Below are positions 1 to 7,888 of a stretch of DNA of 64,000 nt, one piece after another. Source of the DNA: DATLGB01 sp963740765 (GTDB lineage: Bacteria; Actinomycetota; Thermoleophilia; Solirubrobacterales; Solirubrobacteraceae); the NCBI GenBank assembly GCA_963740765.1, contig CAVUFN010000001.1, forward strand, positions 124,001-188,000, read 5' to 3'. The notes beneath the pieces are model-generated. The model saw nothing but the letters and a program-made list of their open reading frames with translations, was not told the origin of the DNA and did no database searches. Both the position numbers and the translations under genes were made by a program. Position 1 is the stretch's first letter. Each line of letters starts with the position of its first letter.

Positions 1-2
1 CG

Positions 3-518
3 GTCGAAGCGGCGCTGCACGAGGTCGGGGTCGGCCAGCTGCAGGGCGGCGAGGGCGTGCTGTCGCTGCCCGGCGACGACCCGGAGCTGGCCGCGCTGGC
101 CTTCGACGAGGCGGTCACCGGCGTTGACCGGCTCCGTGCCCGAGCGCTCGTCGTCCCCGACGGGGTCATCGAGCCGGGCGAGCTGCGGCCCGTCCTGCGC
201 ACCACCGTGACGGCCACCGTCCCCAGCCCGCACCACGACCCCGACCCGGCCCGCAAGGCCGCGCGCCGGATGCTGCTGACGCTGCGCGGCAAGGGCAAGT
301 GGGGCGGCTACCACTCGGAGGTCACGAACCTCGCCCGCGGCTTCCGGGAGGACTGGGACCTCGCCGAGCGCGTGGGCGAAGCGCTCATCGACGCGGGGCT
401 GCTGATGGAGAAGCCCAGCGTCGGTCAGCGGCACGTCTCGCTCAACCCGCGGCGCAAGGCCGACATCGACCGGCTCGTCGACGAGGCCGTCGTTCCGGCC
501 GACCTGAAGCTTCCCTGA
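3..518 (+). CDS. C-terminal part of an unknown protein (cut by the window edge)
   Basis: The reading frame is open from the first full codon, and an in-frame GTG at 57 is probably internal because coding character continues upstream of it. About 171 residues remain. The C-terminal 80 or so residues, starting near the motif LRGKGKWGGYHSEV, look like a small helical, possibly winged-helix, module with the conserved-looking stretch EALIDAGLLMEKPS. I do not recognise the family. The stop lies 16 bases before the acyl-CoA ligase start, so the two may be cotranscribed. No enzyme motif is visible, so no function is assigned. Confidence 0.6.
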   Translation, partial: VEAALHEVGVGQLQGGEGVLSLPGDDPELAALAFDEAVTGVDRLRARALVVPDGVIEPGELRPVLRTTVTATVPSPHHDPDPARKAARRMLLTLRGKGKWGGYHSEVTNLARGFREDWDLAERVGEALIDAGLLMEKPSVGQRHVSLNPRRKADIDRLVDEAVVPADLKLP

Positions 519-534
519 CGCCCGGAGTGGGAAG

Positions 535-2181
535 ATGGCATCCATGCCGTCCATCCCGGGTCAGGTCTCGAGCAAGTTGTTCCTACTGAAGACGCTGGCC
601 GGCGCCGGCATCCTGCAGCCGACCTGGCCGGACCGGATCGTGTCCGCGGCCAACGCGCTGATCCGCTTCGGACCCACGCCGGCCGCCGGCTACCAGGCCG
701 CCGCCGCCCGCTACCCGGACGACGTCGCCGTCATCGACGAGGCCGGGACGATCACCTTCCGGGAGATCCACGAGCGCTCCAACGCGATCGCCCACGCCCT
801 CAGCGACGACGGCGTCAACGAGGGCGACAACGTCGGGCTGATGATGCGCAACCACCGCGGCTTCGTGGAGGCGATCGTCGCCTGCTCCAAGCTCGGCGCG
901 AACGCGATGTTCCTCAACACGATGTTCAGCGGCCCGCAGCTGACCGAGGTGTGCCAGCGCGAGAAGCCCAAGGCGCTGATCTACGACGAGGAGTTCGCGG
1001 AGGTCCTGCACGAGGCCAGTCGCCGCCGTCAGCGCTACATCGGCTGGCACGACCCCGAGCCGGACCGCGCGCGCAACGACCGCACGCTGGACGAGATCGT
1101 CGAGCACGGCGACCGCACCGGCGTCATCGCGCCCGCGGCGCCCGGCAAGGCGATCATCCTCACCTCCGGCACGACCGGGACGCCGAAGGGCGCGAGCCGC
1201 TCGCAGCCCAAGTCGCTCGACCCCGCCGCCGCGCTGCTGGACCGCATCCCGCTCCGCGCGCGCGAGAAGACGATGATCGCCGCGCCGCTGTTCCACGCCT
1301 GGGGCTTCGCGCACTTCACGCTCGGCATGGGGCTGTCCTCGACGCTCGTGCTCAAGCGCAAGTTCGACCCCGAGGCGACGCTGTCCCTGACCGCACGCCA
1401 CGAGTGCACGGCGCTCGTGGTCGTCCCGGTGATGCTGCAGCGCATCCTCGCGCTCGACGAGGAGGTCCTGCACAACTACGACCTGGGCAAGCTGCGCGTG
1501 GTCCCGGTCAGCGGCTCCGCGCTCCCGGGCGCGATCTCCGACAAGTGGATGGATCTGTTCGGGGAGAACCTCTACAACCTCTACGGCTCGACGGAGGTCG
1601 CCTGGGCGACGATCGCGACTCCGCAGGACCTCCGTGACGCGCCCGGGACCGCGGGCAAGATCCCGCGGGGCACCGTCGTCCGCATCTACGGCGACGACGA
1701 CCAGCCGATCGACGAGCCGGGCGTCACCGGCCGCATCTTCGTCGGCAACGACATGCAGATGGAGGGATACACCGGCGGCGGCGGCAAGGACGCGATCGAC
1801 GGCCTGATGTCCAGCGGCGACGTCGGCCACTTCGACGCGGCGGGCCGCCTGTTCATCGATGGCCGCGACGACGACATGATCGTCAGCGGCGGCGAGAACG
1901 TCTTCCCGCAGGAGGTCGAGGAGCTGCTCCAGGGCCATGACGCCGTTGAGGAGGTCGCGGTGTTCGGCGTCGACGACGAGGAGTTCGGACAGCGCCTGAA
2001 GGCCGTTGTCGTGCTCAAGAAGGGCAAGTCGCTCGACGCCAAGGGCGTCAAGAGCTACGTCAAGTCCAACCTGTCCGGCTACAAGGTCCCGCGCGACGTG
2101 GAGTTCATCGACGAGCTGCCGCGCAACGCCACTGGCAAGGTCCTCAAACGTGAGCTGAAGGAGGACGAGGAAGAGGACTAA
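535..2181 (+). CDS. AMP-dependent acyl-CoA ligase (FadD-like)
   Basis: This 548-residue protein belongs to the ANL superfamily, which activates a carboxylic acid with ATP to an acyl-adenylate and then forms the CoA thioester. Visible motifs in order are the phosphate-binding TSGTTGTPKG (about 210-219), the adenine-contacting LYGSTE (about 349-354), the hinge region GRDDDMIVSGGENV (about 445) and the C-terminal catalytic lysine in NATGKVLKREL (about 530-540). Length fits long- or medium-chain fatty acyl-CoA synthetases. The substrate cannot be read from sequence. ATG codons at 535 and 544 are both possible starts. No good -10 hexamer precedes it, so it may be read through from the upstream gene. 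A strong terminator follows at 2227-2256. Confidence 0.88.
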   Translation: MASMPSIPGQVSSKLFLLKTLAGAGILQPTWPDRIVSAANALIRFGPTPAAGYQAAAARYPDDVAVIDEAGTITFREIHERSNAIAHALSDDGVNEGDNVGLMMRNHRGFVEAIVACSKLGANAMFLNTMFSGPQLTEVCQREKPKALIYDEEFAEVLHEASRRRQRYIGWHDPEPDRARNDRTLDEIVEHGDRTGVIAPAAPGKAIILTSGTTGTPKGASRSQPKSLDPAAALLDRIPLRAREKTMIAAPLFHAWGFAHFTLGMGLSSTLVLKRKFDPEATLSLTARHECTALVVVPVMLQRILALDEEVLHNYDLGKLRVVPVSGSALPGAISDKWMDLFGENLYNLYGSTEVAWATIATPQDLRDAPGTAGKIPRGTVVRIYGDDDQPIDEPGVTGRIFVGNDMQMEGYTGGGGKDAIDGLMSSGDVGHFDAAGRLFIDGRDDDMIVSGGENVFPQEVEELLQGHDAVEEVAVFGVDDEEFGQRLKAVVVLKKGKSLDAKGVKSYVKSNLSGYKVPRDVEFIDELPRNATGKVLKRELKEDEEED

Positions 2182-2226
2182 TCCAGGACTCCTCGAGGCC
2201 AGGCGTAGCTAGGGTCGTCTGCCTGG

Positions 2227-2256
2227 GCCCCCGGCGCTTTGCCGGGGCGTTTTTTT
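2227..2256 (+). terminator. Intrinsic terminator after the acyl-CoA ligase gene
   Basis: CCCCGGC (2229-2235) pairs perfectly with GCCGGGG (2241-2247) around the loop GCTTT, with a further G2227-C2248 pair past a bulged C, followed by a run of seven T at 2250-2256. This is the only hairpin plus T-tract I see in the window. Confidence 0.9.
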
Positions 2257-2263
2257 GAGGAGG
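2257..2263 (+). promoter_or_regulatory. Ribosome binding site GAGGAGG of the beta-propeller gene
   Basis: GAGGAGG lies eight bases before the GTG at 2272. It decides that start over an in-frame TTG at 2239, which would lie inside the terminator stem-loop. It is one of the few strong Shine-Dalgarno sequences here. Confidence 0.75.
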
Positions 2264-2271
2264 CTGTTGCA

Positions 2272-4788
2272 GTGCTTGGAAGTGCCACGTACCGGCTTGG
2301 GCAGAAGCCGTCGTCCCGGTTCCGCCCCGAAGTCGCGAGCGCGGTGCTGGCGCCTGTCGCCGTGCTGCTGGCGGCCCTCACCCTGCTCGCGGGTGACGAC
2401 GCGCCGATCCCCGTCGCGCCTGCCGCGTCGGCACCGCCGCCGGCCCTGGCCTTCGTGCCCAACCGCGGCCAGACCGATCCGCGGGTCCGCTACGAGGCCC
2501 GCGCCGGCAACACCGCGTTCTTCTTCACCGATCACGGCGCCACCATCGCGCTGCCGGGCAGCGAGAGCGACGGCCTGGCCCAGCCCGCGTTCGGCGCGGA
2601 CGGCTATGCGCTGCAGCTCGATTTCGTGGGCGCCCGTCCCGGCACGACGGTCACGGCCGACGCGCGCGCGACCGGCACGGTGAGCTACGTCGGCGGTGCG
2701 CGCGAGCAGCGCGAGCTGCCCACGTTCAGCCGTCTGGGCTACGACCGCGTGTGGCCCGGGGTCGACGTCGGCATGACCAGCGGCGCCGGGCAGCTCAAGT
2801 ACGAGTTCGCGGTGGCCGCCGGCGCCGCGACCAGCGCCATCGGCCTCAGCTACGCGGGCGCCACGTCGCTCGCGGTGGCACCCGACGGCAGCCTGCGCGT
2901 GGACACGCCGCGCGGCCCGCTGACCGACACCGCGCCGGTGGCGTGGCAGACGATCGGCGGCAAGCGCGTCGCCGTCCCGGTCCGTTACGACCTCCAGGGC
3001 GGGACGCGCTACGGCTTCAGGCTCGGCGCGCACGACCCCGCGAAGCCCCTGACCATCGACCCGGGCATCGTCTACTCGACCTTCCTGGGCGGTGCCGGCA
3101 CCGACACCGGCTGGGCCGTCGCGCAGGACGCGGCCGGCAACGCCTACGTCGCGACGGAGACGAAGTCCTCCGGGTTCCCGACCACCGCGGGCGCGTACGA
3201 CACGTCCTACAACGGCAAGGGCGACGCGGCCATCACGAAGATCGCGCCCGACGGGACCTCGCTCGTCTACTCGACGTTCATCGACCTCGGCGGGGCCGAG
3301 CGCCCGAAGGGCATCGCCGTCGACCCGAGCGGCGCGGCGTACCTGACCGGCTCGTTCGGCCCGGCGAACCCGATCGACGACGCGTTCGTCCTCAAGCTGG
3401 CGCCCAGCGGTGCCGCGCTCGACTGGACGCGGACGCTCGGCGGCTCGTCCCTCGACGTCGGTGAGGAGCTCGCTCTGGACCCGGAGGGCGCCATCTTCCT
3501 CGTCGGCCAGACGCAGTCGAGCGACTTCCCCGTTACCTCAGGGGCCTACGACACGACCTTCGCGAGCGCCGGCAGCAAGGCGACCACCGACGCGTTCGTG
3601 GCCAAGCTCACGCCGACCGGCGCGACGCAGTGGGCGACGTTCCTGGGTGGCAGCTCGTTCGAGGTCAGCTACGGCGGCGCGGGCATCGACGTCGACGCCT
3701 CCGGCGCGCCGTGGGTCGCCTTCGCCTCCTACTCCAGCAACTACCCGACGACGCCCGGTGCGCCCGACACGAGCGGCGGCGGCGGCGTCGTCTCCCGGCT
3801 CGCGCCCGACGGTGGCTCGCTGCAGTACTCGACGTTCCTCGGCGCCACCGGGACGGACATCGCGGGCCTGCGGCTCGATCCGTCGGGCTCGGCCTACGTC
3901 GGCGGCACCACCAGCGACGCCGCGTACCCGACGACGGTGAACGCGGCCGACCGCACCCGCGGCGGCCTCGACGCCTTCGTGACGAAGTTCACGCCCGCCG
4001 GAGCGATCGCCTACTCGACGTTCCTGGGCGGCAGCGGCGCGGAGGTCGCCGGGGCGCTCGACGTGGACGGGAAGGGCTTCGCGTACCTGACCGGGTTCAC
4101 CAACTCGAATGACTTCCCGACGACGGCCGACGCCTTCGACCGCTCGTTCGACAGCGTGCCGCGATTGGACGGCATCACGCCCGGCGATGCCTTCGTCACC
4201 CAGATCCAGGCGGACGGCAGCGCCCTGCGCTACTCGACCTACCTCGGGGGGACCGCGGCGGACGAGAACGCGACCGGCCTCGCCGTCAACGACGCGCAGT
4301 CGGTGGCGGTCGCCGGCACCACGTCGCGGGGCAACGACTACCCGACCACACCCGGCGCCTTCGACCGGCTGTTCGGGCACGCCGCGCCGTACAACAACTC
4401 CGACGCCTTCGCCGCCCGGCTCGACCTCGGGACGGCGCCCGTCCCTACCTGTGACGGCCGCACCGCGACCGTGTCCGGGCCGATCGGCACGGAGGGGGAT
4501 GACGTGATCGTCGGCACCCCCGGTCCCGACGTGCTGCAGGGCAAGGGCGGGAACGACCGCATCTGCGCCGGCGGCGGCGACGACACGCTGAACGGCGGCG
4601 CCGGCGCCGACCGGCTGTTCGGCGAGGGCGGCAACGACGCCATCGCGGGCGGCGCGGGCACCGATTGGGTCGCCGGCGGCCAGGGCAACGACACGCTCAG
4701 CGGCGGTACCGAGACCGACACCTGCGACGGCCAGTCGGGCACCGACAAGGCCGACATCAGCTGCGAGACGAAGAAGAACGTCCCCTAG
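2272..4788 (+). CDS. Secreted SBBP beta-propeller protein with C-terminal RTX repeats
   Basis: An 838-residue exported protein. A hydrophobic segment (about residues 18-40) serves as signal or anchor. Next comes the domain often found before SBBP repeats, opening with PNRGQTDPRVRYEA. About seven SBBP-type repeats follow, each with the core YSTFLGG and a later FPTTxGAYD element, predicted to form a beta-propeller. From about residue 720 there are RTX-type calcium-binding nonapeptides such as GGNDRICAGGGDD and GGAGADRLFGEGGND. SBBP repeats and RTX tails are each known in surface proteins, and calcium-stabilised folding after export is the expected behaviour of the tail. The ligand or substrate is unknown. 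It is transcribed separately from its neighbours: a terminator lies upstream and yceD has its own -10 downstream. Confidence 0.85.
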   Translation: MLGSATYRLGQKPSSRFRPEVASAVLAPVAVLLAALTLLAGDDAPIPVAPAASAPPPALAFVPNRGQTDPRVRYEARAGNTAFFFTDHGATIALPGSESDGLAQPAFGADGYALQLDFVGARPGTTVTADARATGTVSYVGGAREQRELPTFSRLGYDRVWPGVDVGMTSGAGQLKYEFAVAAGAATSAIGLSYAGATSLAVAPDGSLRVDTPRGPLTDTAPVAWQTIGGKRVAVPVRYDLQGGTRYGFRLGAHDPAKPLTIDPGIVYSTFLGGAGTDTGWAVAQDAAGNAYVATETKSSGFPTTAGAYDTSYNGKGDAAITKIAPDGTSLVYSTFIDLGGAERPKGIAVDPSGAAYLTGSFGPANPIDDAFVLKLAPSGAALDWTRTLGGSSLDVGEELALDPEGAIFLVGQTQSSDFPVTSGAYDTTFASAGSKATTDAFVAKLTPTGATQWATFLGGSSFEVSYGGAGIDVDASGAPWVAFASYSSNYPTTPGAPDTSGGGGVVSRLAPDGGSLQYSTFLGATGTDIAGLRLDPSGSAYVGGTTSDAAYPTTVNAADRTRGGLDAFVTKFTPAGAIAYSTFLGGSGAEVAGALDVDGKGFAYLTGFTNSNDFPTTADAFDRSFDSVPRLDGITPGDAFVTQIQADGSALRYSTYLGGTAADENATGLAVNDAQSVAVAGTTSRGNDYPTTPGAFDRLFGHAAPYNNSDAFAARLDLGTAPVPTCDGRTATVSGPIGTEGDDVIVGTPGPDVLQGKGGNDRICAGGGDDTLNGGAGADRLFGEGGNDAIAGGAGTDWVAGGQGNDTLSGGTETDTCDGQSGTDKADISCETKKNVP

Positions 4789-4799
4789 TCCGCGGGGAT

Positions 4800-4805
4800 T
4801 AGCCT
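4800..4805 (+). promoter_or_regulatory. -10-like TAGCCT, six bases before the yceD start
   Basis: TAGCCT followed by GAGGGC and then ATG at 4812. The short spacing suggests a leaderless transcript. Confidence 0.55.
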
Positions 4806-4811
4806 GAGGGC

Positions 4812-5324
4812 ATGGCCCGAACCGACGTCTTCGAGCTCGAGCCCCTCGGCCTGCGCTCGGGAGAGGGACGCCGGTTCGAGCTGCAGGTCGCCGCCGCGGA
4901 CCTGTCCTACGGCGGCTCGGAGTACCCGGTGACGCCGGTCCCGCTGCCCGTCGTCCTCGACGTGTCGCGCACCACCCACGCGGGCTACGCGCTGCGGCTG
5001 CGCTTCAGCGCGACGCTGAGCGGGCCGTGCATGCGCTGCCTGGAGCCTGCGGCGCCGGTGCTCGAGGTCGACGCCCGCGAGGTCAGCGTCCCCGGAGCGG
5101 GGGAGGAGCTGCAATCGCCCTACCTCGACGACGCCGCCGAGCTCGACCTGGTCGGCTGGGCGCGCGACGCGCTCGTCCTCGCCGTCCCCGACCAGATCCT
5201 CTGCCGCCCCGACTGCGCCGGCCTGTGTCCGGTGTGCGGGGCGAACCTCAACGACGAACCCGGCCACGCCCACGAGCGCGAGCCGGATCCGCGCTGGGCC
5301 GCCCTGCGCGACCTGAAGCTCTAG
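4812..5324 (+). CDS. yceD: YceD/DUF177 family protein
   Basis: This 170-residue protein matches the YceD (DUF177) family, linked in other bacteria to 23S rRNA accumulation and nearly always encoded just before rpmF. A first cysteine pair (CMRC, about residues 75-78) and a C-terminal cluster CRPDCAGLCPVCG (about 133-145) look like zinc-binding knuckles, typical of the family. The start is the ATG six bases after a TAGCCT hexamer. Unusually, the yceD-rpmF pair is interrupted by a short minus-strand gene, and the stop codons of yceD and that gene share CTAG at 5321-5324. Confidence 0.88.
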   Translation: MARTDVFELEPLGLRSGEGRRFELQVAAADLSYGGSEYPVTPVPLPVVLDVSRTTHAGYALRLRFSATLSGPCMRCLEPAAPVLEVDAREVSVPGAGEELQSPYLDDAAELDLVGWARDALVLAVPDQILCRPDCAGLCPVCGANLNDEPGHAHEREPDPRWAALRDLKL

Positions 5325-5725
5325 ATCCCGAGGATCAGGACCGTGTTGACGTCCATCGGGTCGACGCGGAGCGGGACCGCGTTGCCCGGCTGGATGCTCG
5401 GGATCTGCAGGCGGTTGACGACCTGGCGGTGGGTGACCGGGTAGGGCGGCTGGCCCGGGATCGTCACGTCGAGGTCGAACTCGACCTGCGGCGAGTCGTT
5501 GACGGTCATGCCCGTGTCACGGGTCGCCTTGATGATCCCGGTCGCGACGGTGCCCTGCATCATCAGGCGCTGGCCGTCGGCGCCGGTCTGCTGCAGGCCC
5601 TGCAGCATCTGGTTGGATTCGGCGACCGCGTCCTTGAGCCCGCCGAAGCCGCCGCGCCGCCCGGATGCCTTCTGCATCTGCTGGCCGGTGTCGTGGAGTT
5701 GCTTGAGGTCCTTGAAGAAGCCCAT
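5321..5725 (-). CDS. Hypothetical protein between yceD and rpmF
   Basis: A 134-residue protein starting MGFFKDLKQLHDTGQQMQ. An ATG at 5755 would add ten residues. The N-terminal 50 residues look amphipathic-helical. The C-terminal 70 residues (for example VEFDLDVTIPGQPPYPVTH) look like a small beta domain and end in NTVLILGI. There are no membrane segments, signal peptide or recognised catalytic motif. I cannot name the family. Codon use is normal for the window and the frame is open with natural protein character, so it is probably real. It is antiparallel to a usually cotranscribed ribosomal gene pair. Confidence 0.68.
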   Translation of the reverse strand: MGFFKDLKQLHDTGQQMQKASGRRGGFGGLKDAVAESNQMLQGLQQTGADGQRLMMQGTVATGIIKATRDTGMTVNDSPQVEFDLDVTIPGQPPYPVTHRQVVNRLQIPSIQPGNAVPLRVDPMDVNTVLILGI

Positions 5726-5749
5726 GCCGGGAGAAGGCACGGGAGCGGC

Positions 5750-5755
5750 TACCAT
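5750..5755 (+). promoter_or_regulatory. Possible -10 TACCAT upstream of rpmF
   Basis: TACCAT lies ten bases before the rpmF ATG at 5766. It would be needed because the minus-strand gene separates rpmF from yceD. Confidence 0.35.
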
Positions 5756-5765
5756 TACGGCGCTC

Positions 5766-5963
5766 ATGGCCGTCCCCAAGCAGAAGCAGTCGCACTCCCG
5801 CACGACCAAGCGCCGGTCGACCCACAAGGTCGCGTCGCAGGCCGTCAACGAGTGCCCGCACTGCCACGCGCCGCGCCGCCCGCACCGCGTGTGCGGCAGC
5901 TGCGGCTACTACCGGGGCCGTGAGGTCGTCGCGCTGCCGCACGACCACGGCCACGATCACTGA
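5766..5963 (+). CDS. rpmF: 50S ribosomal protein L32
   Basis: A 65-residue basic protein opening MAVPKQKQSHSRTTKRRS, the standard L32 N-terminus, with a zinc ribbon formed by CPHC and CGSC (about residues 37-55). It ends in a His/Asp-rich tail (HDHGHDH) that could also bind metal. L32 is a component of the large ribosomal subunit. The start is set by the conserved MAVPK. Its 3' end overlaps the only available plsX start by 44 bases, so the pair is probably translationally linked. Confidence 0.95.
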   Translation: MAVPKQKQSHSRTTKRRSTHKVASQAVNECPHCHAPRRPHRVCGSCGYYRGREVVALPHDHGHDH

Positions 5964-6966
5964 TCCAGTCGCAGTTGCGCTAGACGCGAACGGGTCCGAT
6001 CACGGGCCCGGTGAGGTCGCTCGCGGCGCCGTGCGCGCCGTCGAGGCGGACCCGTCGTTGCGGGTCGTCGTCTTCGGCCCGGCAGCGGAGATGGAGGGCG
6101 CGGACCGCGTGGAGATCGTCGACGCGCCCGTGTCCGTCGCCAAGGCGGCCGATCCCGTGGCGGCGACGCGCCAACACCGTGACGCGTCCATCGTCCAGGC
6201 GGTGCAGGCCGTCGCCGACGGGGACTGCGACGCGCTGGTCAGCGGCGGCTCCACCGCGGCGGCGCTGGCCGCCGGCGTCCTGCGCATCAAGCGCGCGCGT
6301 GGCATCCACCGCCCGGCGCTCGCGCTGATGATGCCCGTGCCGGGACACCCGTTCCTGCTGCTCGACGCGGGCGCCAACGTCGACGTCCGGCCCGAGCACC
6401 TCGTCCAGTTCGCCCACATGGGTGCGGCGTTCATGACCGCGGTTCGCGGCGTCGAGGCCCCGCGCGTCGCGCTGCTCTCCAACGGCGCGGAGGCGGTCAA
6501 GGGGACCGAGGCCATCCAGGCCGCCCACGCACGGTTGGTGGACATGCCGGGCTTCGTCGGCAACGTCGAGGGCTTCACGGTCGCGACCGGCGAGGCGGAC
6601 GTCGTCGTCACCGACGGCTTCACCGGCAACGTGATGCTCAAGACGATGGAGGGGACCGCAAAGGCGCTGCTCGACGCGATCCGCGCTGCGGCGATGTCCA
6701 ACGCGCGCTCCAAGGCGGGCGGGTTGCTGCTGCGTCCGGCGCTGGGCGGGCTGCGCGACGGCATCGACCCCGAGCTGCAGGGCGGCGCGTTCCTGCTCGG
6801 CCTGCGGCGCCTCGGCGTCGTCCCGCACGGCTCCTTCAGCGCGCGCGGGATCGCCACCGCCGTCGACGTCGCCGCCCGCGGCGTCCGCGCCGACCTGGCG
6901 GGCCGCACCCACGCGGCCCTCGAGGCAGCGGGCGCGCTGCGGCGTCCGCCGTCCGAAGTAACGTGA
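5920..6966 (+). CDS. plsX: Phosphate acyltransferase PlsX
   Basis: PlsX converts acyl-ACP to acyl-phosphate, the first step of membrane phospholipid synthesis in most bacteria. The 348-residue length, the central GGSTAAALAAG and the C-terminal TDGFTGNVMLKTMEG motif fit the family. The usual N-terminal DAMGGD is DANGSD here (residues 22-27). The only in-frame start before that motif is the GTG at 5920, inside rpmF, giving about 14 extra residues. No ATG, GTG or TTG lies nearer. It is followed by acpP, the acyl-donor protein, eight bases downstream, a common arrangement. Confidence 0.92.
   Translation: MRSSRCRTTTATITDPVAVALDANGSDHGPGEVARGAVRAVEADPSLRVVVFGPAAEMEGADRVEIVDAPVSVAKAADPVAATRQHRDASIVQAVQAVADGDCDALVSGGSTAAALAAGVLRIKRARGIHRPALALMMPVPGHPFLLLDAGANVDVRPEHLVQFAHMGAAFMTAVRGVEAPRVALLSNGAEAVKGTEAIQAAHARLVDMPGFVGNVEGFTVATGEADVVVTDGFTGNVMLKTMEGTAKALLDAIRAAAMSNARSKAGGLLLRPALGGLRDGIDPELQGGAFLLGLRRLGVVPHGSFSARGIATAVDVAARGVRADLAGRTHAALEAAGALRRPPSEVT
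6959..6964 (+). promoter_or_regulatory. -10-like TAACGT before acpP
   Basis: TAACGT overlaps the end of plsX and lies nine bases before the acpP ATG at 6974. It may give acpP its own transcript. Confidence 0.45.
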
Positions 6967-6973
6967 ACGTGTC

Positions 6974-7225
6974 ATGAGCGCCTCCCGTGAAGACGTCTTC
7001 GCCGCCATCCGCGACCATCTGGCCGACGAGCTGGAGGTCGATCCGGCCCAGATCACGGACGACACGCGCTTCAAGGAGGACCTTGACGCGGACTCGCTGG
7101 ACCTCTACACGCTGGTGCAGGAGCTCGAGGACTCCTACGGCGTGACGATGACCGACGAGGAGGCCGCTCGCATCACCACGGTCGGGCTCGCCGTCGAGTT
7201 CGTGACCGCTCGCGTCCCGGCCTAG
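6974..7225 (+). CDS. acpP: Acyl carrier protein
   Basis: This 83-residue acidic four-helix protein has the phosphopantetheine attachment motif DADSLDL with Ser41 as the expected modification site. It carries growing acyl chains for fatty acid synthesis and supplies PlsX, encoded immediately upstream. Length is normal. Its stop codon directly abuts the GTG of the RNase III-like gene, the classic acpP-rnc order. A TAACGT hexamer nine bases upstream may add a promoter. Confidence 0.93.
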   Translation: MSASREDVFAAIRDHLADELEVDPAQITDDTRFKEDLDADSLDLYTLVQELEDSYGVTMTDEEAARITTVGLAVEFVTARVPA

Positions 7226-7888
7226 GTGCCGGGACTACGCGAGCTGTTCGACGCGCTCCCTGAGCCCCTGCGCCGCCAGGCGCTGACCCACGCGTCCTGG
7301 GTGGAGCACCGCGCGGACGCCTACGACCGCCTCGCGCTGCTGGGGGACTCGGTGCTCGGCCTATCGATCACCTCGCACATCTGGCCGCTGCTGGGCGAGT
7401 ACAGCGCCGGGCAGCTGACCAAGGTCCGGGCGCAGACCGTCTCCGGGCGCTCGTGCCGCCGCGTGGCCGAGCGCCTCGGCGTCCCCGAGCGCCTGCGCGA
7501 GCTCGCGCCGGAGGAGTCCCCCGCCAACGAGGCGCTGACCCACACCGAGCGGGTGCTGTCCCAGATCTGCGAGGCGGTGATCGCCGCCTGCTACCTCGAG
7601 CACGGGTTCGACACGACCGCCGCCGCCGTGGTCGACGCCTTCGCGCCGGAGCTCGACGCCGCCCTCAACGACCCCGGGGACTTCAAGTCCGCGCTGCAGG
7701 AGCGGCTGGCGCGGCACGGGGAGACCGTGATGTACACGGTCGTGGGGGAGGACGGGCCGCCGCACGACCGGACCTTCGAGATGGCCGCGCTGGTGGCCGG
7801 CGTGGAGGTCGCGCGCGGGTCGGGGCGGTCCAAGAAGGACGCCGAGCAGGCGGCAGCGTCCGCCGCACTCGACAAGATGCCGACCTGA
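7226..7888 (+). CDS. rnc: RNase III-like protein with altered catalytic residues
   Basis: A 220-residue protein with an N-terminal RNase III domain (about 1-140) and a C-terminal double-stranded-RNA-binding domain (about 150-218, ending GRSKKDAEQAAASAAL). Its place between acpP and smc is canonical for rnc. The signature normally reading RLEFLGD is RLALLGD (residues 35-41), so the catalytic Glu is Ala37. The second motif is LSQICEA, so the usual metal-binding Asp is Gln113. Asp41 and Glu116 remain. Two of the four canonical Mg-binding acids are therefore missing. The RNA-binding part looks intact, so it may bind rather than cleave, or cleave inefficiently. Whether another rnc exists elsewhere is unknown. 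Confidence 0.85.
   Translation: MPGLRELFDALPEPLRRQALTHASWVEHRADAYDRLALLGDSVLGLSITSHIWPLLGEYSAGQLTKVRAQTVSGRSCRRVAERLGVPERLRELAPEESPANEALTHTERVLSQICEAVIAACYLEHGFDTTAAAVVDAFAPELDAALNDPGDFKSALQERLARHGETVMYTVVGEDGPPHDRTFEMAALVAGVEVARGSGRSKKDAEQAAASAALDKMPT

Noticed and set aside
583..1938. Long open frame antisense to the acyl-CoA ligase gene
   Set aside because: Composition is the His/Arg/Val-rich shadow typical of the opposite strand of high-GC coding DNA, with no recognisable domain; the plus-strand frame has clear enzyme motifs. The same reasoning removes other large antisense or out-of-frame readings, such as 14759-16378, 20648-23368, 29857-32730, 49009-51366 and 61410-63803.
2239..2271. 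TTG at 2239 as start of the beta-propeller protein
   Set aside because: It lies inside the loop and stem of the terminator, while GTG 2272 has GAGGAGG eight bases upstream.
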